This document shows positions 8,656 to 17,304 of a DNA stretch of 64,000 nt, piece after piece. The DNA lies in contig JBJTDR010000040.1 of the NCBI GenBank assembly GCA_046092445.1, positions 1 to 64,000 of the forward strand, written 5' to 3'. The notes under the pieces are model-generated. The model saw only the letters and a program-made list of their open reading frames with translations. It searched no databases and was not told the DNA's origin. The position numbers and the translations under genes were made by a program. Numbering within the stretch: the first letter of the stretch is position 1; every line of letters starts with the position of its first letter. This DNA comes from CAIUPE01 sp046092445. Lineage in GTDB: Bacteria > Pseudomonadota > Alphaproteobacteria > Rhizobiales > Beijerinckiaceae.

Positions 8656-10074
8656 CTAATGCCTTCCATAGGTATCCTCGATCCGCACGATATCGTCTTC
8701 GCCTGTGTAGGCACCGACTTGAATTTCGATGATTTCAAGCGGGATTTTACCCGGATTGGCGAGGCGATGGACTTCTCCGAGCGGGATATAGGTGCTCTCG
8801 TTTTCGTGCAGAATGAGGACTCTATCGCCGACGGTGACCTCGGCCGTACCGGTTACAACAACCCAATGTTCCGAGCGATGAAAATGCTTTTGCAATGAGA
8901 GGCGGCCGCCCGGATTGACCGTGATCCGCTTGACCTGAAAGCGACGGCCTATATCGATGCGCTCATAGGCACCCCATGGGCGGTACATTTTCAGGTGCTC
9001 GGTCGCCTCGGAGCGTCCTTTGGCCTTCAGTGCGTCGACCAAGGTTTTGATCTGGCCTGACTCATCGCGCTTTGTGACGAGGACGGCATCGCGGGTGGAA
9101 ACCACCACAACATCTTCAAGGCCGACAAGCGTCGTGAGAACGTTCTCCGCATGGACAATAGAGTTGCGGGTGTTGAGTAGCTCGACCGGGCCGGATGTCG
9201 TATTGCCGTTTTCATCGTGGGGCGAGGCGTCCCAGAGCGAACCCCATGTGCCGATATCCGACCAGTCGAACCGGGCCTTGACGACACCCGCCAGTGCTGT
9301 CCGTTGCATAACGGCGTAATCAATGGAGATTTTTGTCGCGCGACCGAAGGCGTCCGCATTGAGCAAACGGGCGCCGAGATCCAATTCAAGTTTCGCAACT
9401 GCGGCGGTCACTTCCGTGAAGAGTTCGGGCTCGAAGGTGGCGAGTTCTTTCAGCATGACGTCCGGACGAAACAGGAAATTTCCGCTGTTCCAGAGGCAGC
9501 CGGCGGAAACAAGTTCCTCCGCTTTTGCTGAGTCGGGCTTTTCGAGAAATTTCGAGACAGAAAGAGCGGCTCCGTTAATGGTTTTTCCCGTGGCAACATA
9601 CCCGTAAGCAGTCGAGGCGAAGCCCGGCACGATGCCGAAGATCATGATGGCGCCATTGTCGGCGGCAGGGATGGCATCTCGCACGCTGGCGATAAAGCCG
9701 GCCGTGTCGTTGATCACGTGATCGGCTGCGAGGATGAGCGCGAGATCGCCGTGGGCACTCTCCTGCAAAACGACAGAAGCTGCGGCAATGGCGGGTGCTG
9801 AGTCGCGACCCATCGGCTCGAGAAGGATATCGATCGGAATGTTAACGGCTTTTGCCTGATCTTCGACAAGAAATCGGAATTTTTGATTGGTCACAATGAG
9901 GGGGCGGGAGAACAGGGTTTGATCAGCCACGCGCCGCAAGGTTGCCTGAAAAGTGGAAAGCGATCCCAGAAGCGGAATGAATTGTTTGGGGAGAGAATCG
10001 CGTGATGCAGGCCAAAGCCGTGTCCCGGAACCACCACAAAGAATGACGGGCGTGACTTTGGACGATGTAACCAT
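8656..10074 (-). CDS. Mannose-1-phosphate guanylyltransferase / mannose-6-phosphate isomerase
   Basis: 472-residue type II bifunctional enzyme (ManC/CpsB/AlgA class). The N-terminal nucleotidyltransferase domain carries CGGSGTRLWPASRD and FLEKPD. The C-terminal cupin of type II phosphomannose isomerase carries YRPWGAYERID and GGRLSLQKHFHRSEHW. It forms GDP-mannose for exopolysaccharide or LPS. No other polysaccharide genes are adjacent, so the end product is unknown. The start ATG at 10074 leads directly into the nucleotidyltransferase fold. Confidence 0.93.
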   Translation of the reverse strand: MVTSSKVTPVILCGGSGTRLWPASRDSLPKQFIPLLGSLSTFQATLRRVADQTLFSRPLIVTNQKFRFLVEDQAKAVNIPIDILLEPMGRDSAPAIAAASVVLQESAHGDLALILAADHVINDTAGFIASVRDAIPAADNGAIMIFGIVPGFASTAYGYVATGKTINGAALSVSKFLEKPDSAKAEELVSAGCLWNSGNFLFRPDVMLKELATFEPELFTEVTAAVAKLELDLGARLLNADAFGRATKISIDYAVMQRTALAGVVKARFDWSDIGTWGSLWDASPHDENGNTTSGPVELLNTRNSIVHAENVLTTLVGLEDVVVVSTRDAVLVTKRDESGQIKTLVDALKAKGRSEATEHLKMYRPWGAYERIDIGRRFQVKRITVNPGGRLSLQKHFHRSEHWVVVTGTAEVTVGDRVLILHENESTYIPLGEVHRLANPGKIPLEIIEIQVGAYTGEDDIVRIEDTYGRH

Positions 10075-10276
10075 CAGATCAAACTCGCTCTAAATTGAAC
10101 ATAGCGCCAGAGGTACTGCGCCCTATTCGTCCAGTCAAATGATGCTTGACAGACGGAGGCGGCTCCGCGCCACTTGGAGAAGGGGGCGCTCCAGACAGCG
10201 CGGAGACAGCCATTCAATTCTTGAGCTTGGCAATTGTTCCATCGGGTTGAAACGAATTGTCGAACCTGAGGCGATG

Positions 10277-12223
10277 TTACCCCCGCTTGTTCTGCCGATT
10301 AGCAATCAAATCATCGACGACGGTCGGGTCGTTCAACGTTGACGTATCACCCAAGCTGCCAAAATCATCCTCCGCGATCTTGCGCAGGATGCGGCGCATG
10401 ATTTTGCCCGAGCGGGTTTTGGGCAGGCCGGGCGCAAACTGTATGAGATCAGGCGAGGCGATGGGGCCGATTTCTTTGCGGACCCAAGCGACAAGCTCTT
10501 TGCGCAGTGCTTCAGTCGGCTCGGTACCGGTCATCAGGGTGACATAGGCATAGATACCTTGTCCTTTGATGTCATGCGGATAGCCGACAACGGCGGCTTC
10601 CGATACCCGCTCGTGCGCGACAAGTGCGCTTTCAACCTCTGCCGTGCCCATGCGATGGCCGGAGACGTTGATGACATCATCGACGCGACCCGTGATCCAG
10701 TAATAGCCGTCTTCGTCGCGGCGGCAGCCATCGCCGGTGAAGTATTTGTTCGGGTAGGTCGCGAAGTAGGTTTCCATGAACCGTTTGTGATCGCCATAGA
10801 CGGTGCGCATCTGGCCGGGCCATGAGTCGGTGATCACCAGATTGCCGGAGCATGCACCCTCCAGCACCTTGCCGTCGGCGTCGACGATTTCGGGTTTCAC
10901 GCCGAAGAACGGGCGGGTGGCGGAACCGGGCTTCAAAGCAGTGGCTCCGGGGAGCGGCGCGATCAGAATGCCGCCGGTTTCCGTCTGCCACCATGTATCG
11001 ACAATGGGGCAGCGATCATCGCCGACGACGCGGTGATACCATTCCCATGCTTCGGGATTGATCGGCTCGCCGACCGAGCCGAGCAGACGCAGCGACGCGC
11101 GGGAGGTCTTTTTGACAGGCTCTTCGCCCGCACCCATGAGCGAGCGGATCGCTGTCGGGGCGGTGTAGAAAATATTGACCTTGTGCTTGTCGATAACTTC
11201 CCAGAAGCGGGAGAGCGAGGGATAATTCGGGACGCCCTCGAACATCAGGGTCGTCGCGCCATTGGCGAGCGGGCCATAGACGATATAGCTGTGGCCGGTG
11301 ACCCAGCCGACATCGGCGGTGCACCAGTAAATATCGCCTTCGTGATAGTCGAAGACATATTCATGCGTCATTGAGGCGTGAACGAGATAACCGGCGGTTG
11401 TATGGACGACGCCTTTTGGTGCGCCGGTTGACCCTGAGGTATAAAGGATGAAGAGCGGTGCCTCGGCTTCCATCTCCTCGGGCTTGCACTGGGTTTCAGC
11501 CTTGGCGGCCTCGACGTCGTAATAATAGTCGCGCCCATCCTGCATATGGACATCGCCACCCGTGCGACGAATGACGAGTTGAGTCGTAACAAGACCCGGG
11601 ACGCGCTTGAGGGCTTCGTCCGCATTGGCCTTGAGCGGAACCTTCCTGCCGCCGCGGAGACCTTCATCGGCGGTGATCAGGACTTTGGATTTGCAGCCAT
11701 CAATCCGCCCGGCGAGGGAGTCGGGCGAGAATCCGCCGAAAACGATCGAGTGCACGGCACCGATGCGCGTGCAGGCCAGCATGGCGAAAGCGGCTTCGGG
11801 GACCATGGGCATGTAAATCGTAACGGTATCGCCCTTTTTGACGCCGTGACTTTTGAGGACATTGGCAAAGCGGCAGACTTCGTCGTGCAGTTCCTGATAG
11901 GTGATGTGGCGGCTGTCTCTCGGGTCGTCGCCTTCCCAGATGATCGCGGTTTGTTTGGCGCGCTTCGGGAGATGACGATCAATGCAATTCATCGAAATAT
12001 TGGTGGTGCCGTCGCCATACCATTCGATATGGACATTGCCGGGGGCGTAAGAGGTGTTCTTGACCTGCGTGTAGGGTTTGATCCAGTCGATGCGCTTGCC
12101 ATGCTCACCCCAGAATTTCGCCGGATCTTTGACGGAGGCGGCATACATTTCAAGGTAGCGGGCATTGTCGATGTGGGCGCGCTTCGACCATTCGGGTGTC
12201 ACCGGATACACTTTCTCGGACAT
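10277..12223 (-). CDS. acs: Acetyl-CoA synthetase
   Basis: 648 residues, full length for AMP-forming Acs. It activates acetate with ATP and CoA. The AMP-binding signature LYTSGSTGAPKG, the VDTWWQTETGG segment and the C-terminal PKTRSGKIMRR lysine, which is the acetylation-controlled site in this family, are all present. It is a single gene on the minus strand between a sugar-nucleotide gene and a toxin-antitoxin locus. In this window it could use acetate released by the phosphonoacetate hydrolase at 50-51 kb, next to the alternative AckA at 58-59 kb. Confidence 0.96.
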   Translation of the reverse strand: MSEKVYPVTPEWSKRAHIDNARYLEMYAASVKDPAKFWGEHGKRIDWIKPYTQVKNTSYAPGNVHIEWYGDGTTNISMNCIDRHLPKRAKQTAIIWEGDDPRDSRHITYQELHDEVCRFANVLKSHGVKKGDTVTIYMPMVPEAAFAMLACTRIGAVHSIVFGGFSPDSLAGRIDGCKSKVLITADEGLRGGRKVPLKANADEALKRVPGLVTTQLVIRRTGGDVHMQDGRDYYYDVEAAKAETQCKPEEMEAEAPLFILYTSGSTGAPKGVVHTTAGYLVHASMTHEYVFDYHEGDIYWCTADVGWVTGHSYIVYGPLANGATTLMFEGVPNYPSLSRFWEVIDKHKVNIFYTAPTAIRSLMGAGEEPVKKTSRASLRLLGSVGEPINPEAWEWYHRVVGDDRCPIVDTWWQTETGGILIAPLPGATALKPGSATRPFFGVKPEIVDADGKVLEGACSGNLVITDSWPGQMRTVYGDHKRFMETYFATYPNKYFTGDGCRRDEDGYYWITGRVDDVINVSGHRMGTAEVESALVAHERVSEAAVVGYPHDIKGQGIYAYVTLMTGTEPTEALRKELVAWVRKEIGPIASPDLIQFAPGLPKTRSGKIMRRILRKIAEDDFGSLGDTSTLNDPTVVDDLIANRQNKRG

Positions 12224-12395
12224 GTCTCTCTCCCTACCGTGAATGCGCGGCTATTGGCCGACATTCATCCTCATGTTGACGCGAGCGGTTCTCACCACCT
12301 TTTCCATACCATTATGACGAGGGAGACGCGCGCCTGCAAGGGAAGGAAGGCTCACACTTTGGTCGGGTGGAGTCATGTTGAAGAAACGCCATCAT

Positions 12396-12413
12396 TGTAG
12401 TAACGTTGCTACA
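12396..12413. promoter_or_regulatory. Palindromic operator candidate of the phd/vapC locus
   Basis: Eighteen bases, TGTAGTAAC/GTTGCTACA, form an inverted repeat with eight of nine positions paired (one T-G). It ends 15 bases before the antitoxin ATG, where Phd/YefM-type antitoxins normally bind to repress their own operon. The near-symmetry is seen directly; the role is inferred. Confidence 0.6.
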
Positions 12414-12428
12414 TTATTGGAGGTGGCG

Positions 12429-12683
12429 ATGAAAACAACCGTTCTCACGAGCCGTGAATTCAACCAACATGTCAGCGAGGCGAAACATGCCGCAGCACTT
12501 GGGCCCGTGATCATCACGGACCGGGGCAGGCCTGCGCATGTGCTGCTCAATATTGATACGTATCGGACCTTGTCCGGTTCGCACAAGAGCCTCGCCGAGG
12601 CGTTGGCGCATCCGGAGGCCGACGAGATCGATTTCGACATTCCCGTCGAGCGCGAGACGATGCCACCGCTGGAATTTGACTGA
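12429..12683 (+). CDS. Phd/YefM family antitoxin
   Basis: 84-residue antitoxin: an N-terminal DNA-binding half (TSREFNQHVSEAKHAA, then PVIITDRGRPAHVLLNIDTY) and an acidic C-terminal tail that would wrap a PIN-domain toxin (about residues 60-84). The ATG at 12429 is chosen because GGAGG lies just upstream and an earlier start would run through the palindromic operator. The stop overlaps the toxin start (TGATG), the standard coupled arrangement. The toxin gene behind it carries an internal stop, so this antitoxin may now act alone. Confidence 0.88.
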   Translation: MKTTVLTSREFNQHVSEAKHAAALGPVIITDRGRPAHVLLNIDTYRTLSGSHKSLAEALAHPEADEIDFDIPVERETMPPLEFD

Positions 12684-13102
12684 TGTATCTCATTGATACC
12701 TCCGTGATCTCGGAGACACGAAAAATTTCTGCCGGAAAGGCTGATCCGAATGTGGCACGATGGGCGTTTGAAACGCCATCGGGATAGAACTTTATTTCCA
12801 TCATCACGGTTCATGAAATCGTGAAAGGCATCAAGCTCCTTGCCAAGCGCGATCCGTTACGCGCCGAAATCCTCGAGAGGTGGCTTGAAGAGACGGTGAT
12901 CAGGGAATTTAACGGGCGAATTCTTGCTATTGACGAGAAAATTGCTCGCATCGCAGGGGCTTTGCACGTTCCCGACCCGCGTCCCCAGCTTGATGCACTA
13001 ATCGCCGCGACTGCTCTGGTGCATTCATTGACGCTGGCAACCCGCAACACGGCCGATTTCGAGCCGATGGGCGTGAGGGTGTTTAACCCGTGGACTGGCT
13101 AA
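12683..13102 (+). pseudogene. VapC-type PIN toxin, broken by one in-frame TAG
   Basis: Reading from the ATG that overlaps the antitoxin stop gives the PIN start MYLIDTSVISETRK (catalytic D5), but codon 35 is TAG (12785-12787). The same frame then continues without interruption for 104 codons with the rest of the fold: FISIITVHEIVKG (acidic residue), PQLDALIAATAL (acidic residue) and LATRNTADF. The full span of 139 codons is normal VapC length. Family members often have CAG (Gln) at this point, so one C-to-T change explains it. A shorter product from GTG at 12821 would lack D5 and should be inactive. Readthrough or a sequencing error cannot be excluded. Confidence 0.88.
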
Positions 13103-13126
13103 GACAATAATATCCGGTTGAAATAG

Positions 13127-13144
13127 TGTACTTTATCTGGTACA
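13127..13144. promoter_or_regulatory. Inverted repeat at the yefM promoter
   Basis: TGTAC-N8-GTACA, nine bases before the yefM ATG. YefM/YoeB systems are repressed through TGTACA-like sites, so this is a likely operator. A possible promoter overlaps it: TTGAAA at 13118-13123, a 17-base spacer, and TACAAA at 13141-13146. Confidence 0.55.
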
Positions 13145-13152
13145 AAGTTTCT

Positions 13153-13407
13153 ATGAAATCATCTTCTGTTTCCTCACTCCGCCGCAATCTTGCCTCAACG
13201 CTTGACAGCGTGGTTGACGATCATGAGCCGATCCTCGTGACCCGCGAGGGAGGTAAGTCTCCTGTTGTTATTCTATCGCTCGAGGATTTTGCTTCCTATG
13301 AAGAGACCGAATATCTCCTCAGGAGCCCCGCAAATGCAAAGCGGCTGAAAGCTGCCGTCAAAAGTCTTGCATCAGGCCTTGGGACCGAACGAGACTTGGT
13401 CGAGTGA
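13153..13407 (+). CDS. yefM: YefM-type antitoxin
   Basis: 84-residue Phd/YefM antitoxin: SSSVSSLRRNLASTLDSVVDD, then PILVTREGGKSPVVILSLEDF, and a helical C-terminus (ETEYLLRSPANAKRL) of the kind that neutralises YoeB. The ATG at 13153 lies after the inverted repeat and removes nine unlikely leading residues. The last codons overlap the toxin start (GTGA), giving translational coupling. It lies 50 bases after the broken vapC on the same strand. Confidence 0.92.
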   Translation: MKSSSVSSLRRNLASTLDSVVDDHEPILVTREGGKSPVVILSLEDFASYEETEYLLRSPANAKRLKAAVKSLASGLGTERDLVE

Positions 13408-13658
13408 AACTCGTCTTCGAGGAAAGGGCCTGGTCGGATTACCTTTATTGGCAGGTACATGACCCGGATATGCTCGGACGTCTCAATCTACTCATCAAGG
13501 AATGCACACGAACGCCATTTTCAGGTCTTGGCAAACCTGAACCCTTGCGCGGACCACTCTCGGGGTTTTGGTCGCGCCGGATCACTCGGGAGCATCGTCT
13601 CGTTTACCGGGTTGAGGAAGGCCGCTTACTGATCGCCCAGTGTCGTTATCACTATTGA
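13404..13658 (+). CDS. yoeB: YoeB-type mRNA interferase toxin
   Basis: 84 residues, exactly the E. coli YoeB length. It is a ribosome-dependent mRNA endonuclease of the RelE fold. The catalytic residues line up at the same numbers as in E. coli: E46, R65, H83 and the terminal Y84 (CRYHY). It starts with GTG overlapping the antitoxin stop by four bases. Unlike the neighbouring vapC, it has no disruption, so this module should be functional. It converges on the EVE-domain gene with three bases between. Confidence 0.93.
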   Translation: MKLVFEERAWSDYLYWQVHDPDMLGRLNLLIKECTRTPFSGLGKPEPLRGPLSGFWSRRITREHRLVYRVEEGRLLIAQCRYHY

Positions 13659-13661
13659 TTT

Positions 13662-14078
13662 TTACACCCCACCCAACTCGCAAACAATTTTCCATTCTTC
13701 CGCTGTGACCGGTTGAACCGAGAGGCGCATGCTTGTCACGAGCGACATTTTGGCGAGGCGGGGCTCGGCTTTCACGTGGGCGAGTGTGACGGGGCGGGGC
13801 ATTGCTTTGACGGCTTTGAGGTCGACGACGACCCAGGGTTCACCCGGTTCCGCTGTGGGATCGGGATAGGCTTCGCGGATTACCTCGACAATGCCGACGA
13901 TCTCCTTGCCTTCATTGGAATGGTAGAAGAAGCCCTGATCGCCCTTTTTCATCGCGATCATGTTGAGCTTGGCGGAATGGTTTCGCACACCGTTCCAGAA
14001 GGTGCCCTTCGCGCCTGCTTCGACCTGTTGGTCCCATGACCATTTGAACGGTTCGGATTTATAGAGCCAATATGCCAT
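13662..14078 (-). CDS. EVE-domain protein
   Basis: 138 residues spanning a single EVE domain (PUA/YTH-like fold): AYWLYKSEPFKWSWDQQ at the start, FWNGVRNHSAKLNM, KGDQGFFYHSNEGKEIVGI and a C-terminal VQPVTAEEW. EVE and YTH domains bind modified bases in DNA or RNA; the ligand of housekeeping bacterial versions is unknown. In many rhizobia-like genomes this gene is near tsaD and gpsA; gpsA is missing here. It converges on yoeB. Confidence 0.9.
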   Translation of the reverse strand: MAYWLYKSEPFKWSWDQQVEAGAKGTFWNGVRNHSAKLNMIAMKKGDQGFFYHSNEGKEIVGIVEVIREAYPDPTAEPGEPWVVVDLKAVKAMPRPVTLAHVKAEPRLAKMSLVTSMRLSVQPVTAEEWKIVCELGGV

Positions 14079-14413
14079 GGGAACCTCTTCCGGAATTCAG
14101 TATTCGTATTCGGATTTTAACGGACGCATCAACAGAAGATCAATCATTGCGAAGACGCTTATTCGGTTCAAGCACCTTTACAATACGTCCTCATCGGTCA
14201 GCATAGCAACGTCATGTGCTCCGCGAGTATTGCCCGCGGCGGAAATTATCGGCAAAAGAAGCATGAGGACGCCGCGAGAATTTTCGCGGGTGCGCGACGT
14301 GGTTTCAGTATGATCGGGGTCACGAGCCGACAGCACCAATTTTCCGCTGGTGCATGCATCGTTGACGTTGAAGGGCGGTTCGCCATGCGCCTCCCTCAAG
14401 CACTGAAATCGTC
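14079..14413. other. Gap between EVE gene and tsaD
   Basis: About 335 bases without a recognised gene. It contains one possible very small frame (listed separately) and a 6-bp hairpin CCGCGA-N6-TCGCGG at 14272-14289. In related genomes gpsA and a YciI-type gene often lie here; no frame in this stretch resembles the start or any motif of either, so I see a clean absence and not a recognisable remnant. Confidence 0.5.
14246..14386 (-). CDS. Possible 46-residue peptide downstream of tsaD
   Basis: Not recognised. The ATG at 14386 lies 27 bases beyond the tsaD stop and is preceded by a strong GAGGGAGG ribosome site, the main reason for listing it. The predicted peptide is basic, with a hydrophobic stretch LVTPIILK and a C-terminal SSCFFCR containing a CxxC-like pair. 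It overlaps another open frame on the same strand. It may be real, or the site may be a chance purine run. Confidence 0.22.
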   Translation of the reverse strand: MANRPSTSTMHAPAENWCCRLVTPIILKPRRAPAKILAASSCFFCR

Positions 14414-15481
14414 TCAAACATCGACAATTGCCTCTGGCTGTACAGGTGCGGGTTTCATGTCGAGCGGCCATCGCGCGCGGGGCGGCGTGGCCATGTCGTC
14501 GGTCAGGCCGAGGCGCAACCGCTCGATGCCGGCCCAGGCGATTATGGCACCATTATCGGTGCAGAGGGCGAGAGGTGGTGCGATCAAAGCGAGGCCGTTA
14601 TCATTGGCAAGACGCTTCAGGGCTTTGCGCATGGCGATATTGGCGGCGACGCCGCCGGCAATCACCAATGCTGTCGGGTTGCCAACCGAGGCTTTGGCAA
14701 GACGGAGTGCCATTTTCGCGCGATCGACAACGACATCGACAATGGCCGCCTGAAAGGAGGTGCAGATATCGTTGACATCAGTGGTAGTGAGCGGAGCAAC
14801 GCGTTCGGCTTCGAGACGAACGGCAGTTTTAAGGCCGGAGAGTGAAAAATCCGGCTCTTTGCGACCCAACATCGGGCGCGGCAGTGTAAAACGATCCGGA
14901 TTGCCGAGCAGTGCACGGCGCTCGACTTCGGGGCCGCCGGGATAGGGCAGGCCGAGCATTTTGGCAGTTTTGTCGAAGGCTTCGCCGAGCGCATCGTCAA
15001 TCGTGGTGCCGAGCCGGACATAATCGCCGACGCCGCGCACCATAAGCAATTGGCTGTGGCCGCCCGAGGCCAGGAGCAGAAGATAAGGAAAGTCGAGGCC
15101 GTCGGTGAGGCGCGGCGACAAAGCGTGCGCTTCAAGGTGATTGACGGCGATGAAGGGTTTACGCGAGACGAGCGCGAGCGCTTTGGCTGTCGTCAGGCCG
15201 ACCATGACCCCGCCGATAAGTCCCGGGCCAGCGGCCGCGGCGATGCCGTCGAGGTCGCGGAGTTTCACGCCGGCGGCATCAAGTGCGCGTTTGACGAGGA
15301 TATCGGTGACATCGACATGGGCGCGGGCGGCAATTTCAGGGACAACGCCCCCATAGGCTTGATGCTGGGCGATCTGGCCCAGAATCTCGTTGGACAGAAT
15401 ATGACCGTGCCCGTCATGATCACGCTCCACGACCGAGGCGGCGGTTTCATCGCAGGTGGTTTCAATACCGAGAATGCGCAT
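14414..15481 (-). CDS. tsaD: tRNA N6-adenosine threonylcarbamoyltransferase TsaD
   Basis: 355 residues. It catalyses the last step of t6A37 formation on ANN-reading tRNAs, with TsaB/TsaE/TsaC. Kae1/TsaD signatures are present: MRILGIETTCDETAAS at the N-terminus, the metal-binding VNHLEAHALS, LLLASGGHSQL and VIAGGVAANIAMR. The start at 15481 is set by this conserved N-terminus; an open stretch of 37 codons upstream has no homology. It is divergent from hemC with 93 bases between. Confidence 0.95.
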   Translation of the reverse strand: MRILGIETTCDETAASVVERDHDGHGHILSNEILGQIAQHQAYGGVVPEIAARAHVDVTDILVKRALDAAGVKLRDLDGIAAAAGPGLIGGVMVGLTTAKALALVSRKPFIAVNHLEAHALSPRLTDGLDFPYLLLLASGGHSQLLMVRGVGDYVRLGTTIDDALGEAFDKTAKMLGLPYPGGPEVERRALLGNPDRFTLPRPMLGRKEPDFSLSGLKTAVRLEAERVAPLTTTDVNDICTSFQAAIVDVVVDRAKMALRLAKASVGNPTALVIAGGVAANIAMRKALKRLANDNGLALIAPPLALCTDNGAIIAWAGIERLRLGLTDDMATPPRARWPLDMKPAPVQPEAIVDV

Positions 15482-15574
15482 GCTGCCCCTTGCCTCAAGC
15501 GTTGATCTATCGCGACGCGTGTTGACACCGTATAGTTGCGTGGTGAATCGCGGTGATGCTCGGACATCGCACAG

Positions 15575-16534
15575 ATGAGTGAAACAGGGCAAGAATCAAT
15601 CGTGCAGACAGACAGAATCATCCGGATCGGAACGCGGGGCAGTCCGCTCGCATTGTGGCAGGCGGATGCTGTGAGGGACCGGTTGATCTCGATGCTCGGT
15701 CTCTCGCCTGATCGGGTTGCACGGGTGATCATCAAGACGTCCGGCGACATGATTCAGGATCGGGCTTTGTCGCAGGCGGGTGGCAAGGGGCTGTTCACAA
15801 AAGAGATTGACGAGGCAATGCTTGCCGGGGCGATTGATCTGGCGGTGCATTCGGCCAAGGACATGCCGACGGCCTTTCCCGCAGATATCGAGATTGCCGG
15901 CTATCTGCCGCGCGAGGATGTGCGGGATTGCCTGATTTCAACGCGGTCCGGATCGCTTGAAGCATTGCCAAAGGGCGCTGTGATTGGAACCGCAAGCTTA
16001 CGGCGGGCGGCGCTGATCAAGCGGCTCAGACCTGATCTGCAGACAACGCTGTTGCGCGGCAATGTGGAGACAAGGTTGCGCAAGACGGCGGAAGGCGAAG
16101 TTGATGCGACGCTTCTGGCACTTGCTGGCTTGAAAAGGTTGGGACTGGAACGCCTCGCGACCATGGTGATGCCAGTCGATGTTTTTCCGCCTGCCGTGGG
16201 GCAGGGCGCGATTGCCATCACAGCGCGGGCTTCAGATGCGCCCGTGGCGGCGACGGTTCGGGGGATTGCGGATGACAATACGGGCACGGCACTTGCGGCG
16301 GAACGGGCGTTTCTAACCGTTCTGGATGGTTCGTGCCGGACGCCGATTGCGGGGTACGCTAAGGTCTCAGACGGGACGGTCCATTTTCGCGGCATGTTGT
16401 TGAGGGTTGATGGCAGCGAGGTATTTGAGACGCAGTGTTCGGGACCGATCCAAGAGGCAGCAGCGCTGGGCGCGCAGGCCGGGCGAGAAATTCTCTCTCG
16501 CGCACCTGCTGATGTGCTGATGCATTCGGGATGA
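15575..16534 (+). CDS. hemC: Porphobilinogen deaminase (hydroxymethylbilane synthase)
   Basis: 319 residues. It polymerises four porphobilinogens to hydroxymethylbilane. The signatures RIGTRGSPLALWQAD, SAKDMPTAFP and the cofactor cysteine in LDGSCRTPIAG are present. The first ten or so residues before RIIRIGTRG are extra compared with E. coli, and a later start is possible. The stop overlaps the hemD ATG by four bases (ATGA), and hemC opens the hemC-hemD-mic60-hemY operon. Confidence 0.95.
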   Translation: MSETGQESIVQTDRIIRIGTRGSPLALWQADAVRDRLISMLGLSPDRVARVIIKTSGDMIQDRALSQAGGKGLFTKEIDEAMLAGAIDLAVHSAKDMPTAFPADIEIAGYLPREDVRDCLISTRSGSLEALPKGAVIGTASLRRAALIKRLRPDLQTTLLRGNVETRLRKTAEGEVDATLLALAGLKRLGLERLATMVMPVDVFPPAVGQGAIAITARASDAPVAATVRGIADDNTGTALAAERAFLTVLDGSCRTPIAGYAKVSDGTVHFRGMLLRVDGSEVFETQCSGPIQEAAALGAQAGREILSRAPADVLMHSG

Positions 16535-17241
16535 GAAAGGTTCTCGTCACCCGACCGGAACCGGGCGCATCCGCGACGGCGGACTGCTTGATGCGTATGG
16601 GGTTCGAGGCGGTAATCGTTCCGGTGATGCGGATCGAAGGAACCGAGGTCGGTATACCTGACGGGCCGTTTGACGGGATCATTCTTACGAGTGCGAATGC
16701 ATTGGGCGGGCTGACGGATGTTTCCGAGGCTATGAAATCCCTGCCAGTTCTGTGTGTTGGTGAACGTACGGCGGATGCGGCGCGCAGAGCAGGGTTTTAT
16801 CGGGCTGAGTCGGCGGGGGGTGACGCGAGGCATCTCGCGACGGTTATTGTCCGTCGGTTTCAAGCGGGGACACGGATTCTTTATCTGGCCGGATCAGTCC
16901 GTAAACCGGATGTGGAGGAGGGATTGGGTAGACACGGTATCCATTGCGAGACGGTTGAGACGTATCATGCGATCCCCGAGACGGAATGGCCGTCCGTGCT
17001 TCTGGCCGCGATAAGAGATTGTGACGTAGTTCTCCATTATTCGCGCGCGTCGGCGGAGGCGTTTCTGGCGGTTGCGGGCAGGTCCGGATTTGATCCAACT
17101 GGCAAATCGTTACATCATTTGTGTTTTTCGGACGACGTAGCCGAGCCGTTGAGGCAAGCGGGTGTACGTTTGATCAAGATTGCCCGGACTCCTGATGAAG
17201 ACGCATTGTTTTCCTTGCTAAATGACGCGCGATGGTCTTGA
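16531..17241 (+). CDS. hemD: Uroporphyrinogen-III synthase
   Basis: 236 residues of the HemD fold. It cyclises hydroxymethylbilane with inversion of ring D. Sequence conservation is low in this family, but MRKVLVTRPEPGASATA at the start, DGIILTSANAL and VVLHYSRASAEAF match the typical pattern of two alternating alpha/beta domains. It is translationally coupled to hemC by an ATGA overlap, which makes the assignment secure. Confidence 0.9.
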   Translation: MRKVLVTRPEPGASATADCLMRMGFEAVIVPVMRIEGTEVGIPDGPFDGIILTSANALGGLTDVSEAMKSLPVLCVGERTADAARRAGFYRAESAGGDARHLATVIVRRFQAGTRILYLAGSVRKPDVEEGLGRHGIHCETVETYHAIPETEWPSVLLAAIRDCDVVLHYSRASAEAFLAVAGRSGFDPTGKSLHHLCFSDDVAEPLRQAGVRLIKIARTPDEDALFSLLNDARWS

Positions 17242-17304
17242 GGCGTTCATCATGAGGTTACATATGGCAGGTAGAGTAAGCTCAGCATTTTAACGGGGCC
17301 GGAC

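Noticed and set aside
11546..12400. Long plus-strand open frame of 284 codons opposite acs
   Set aside because: It is antisense to the conserved acs gene, has no family features, and arises from the codon bias of the real frame.
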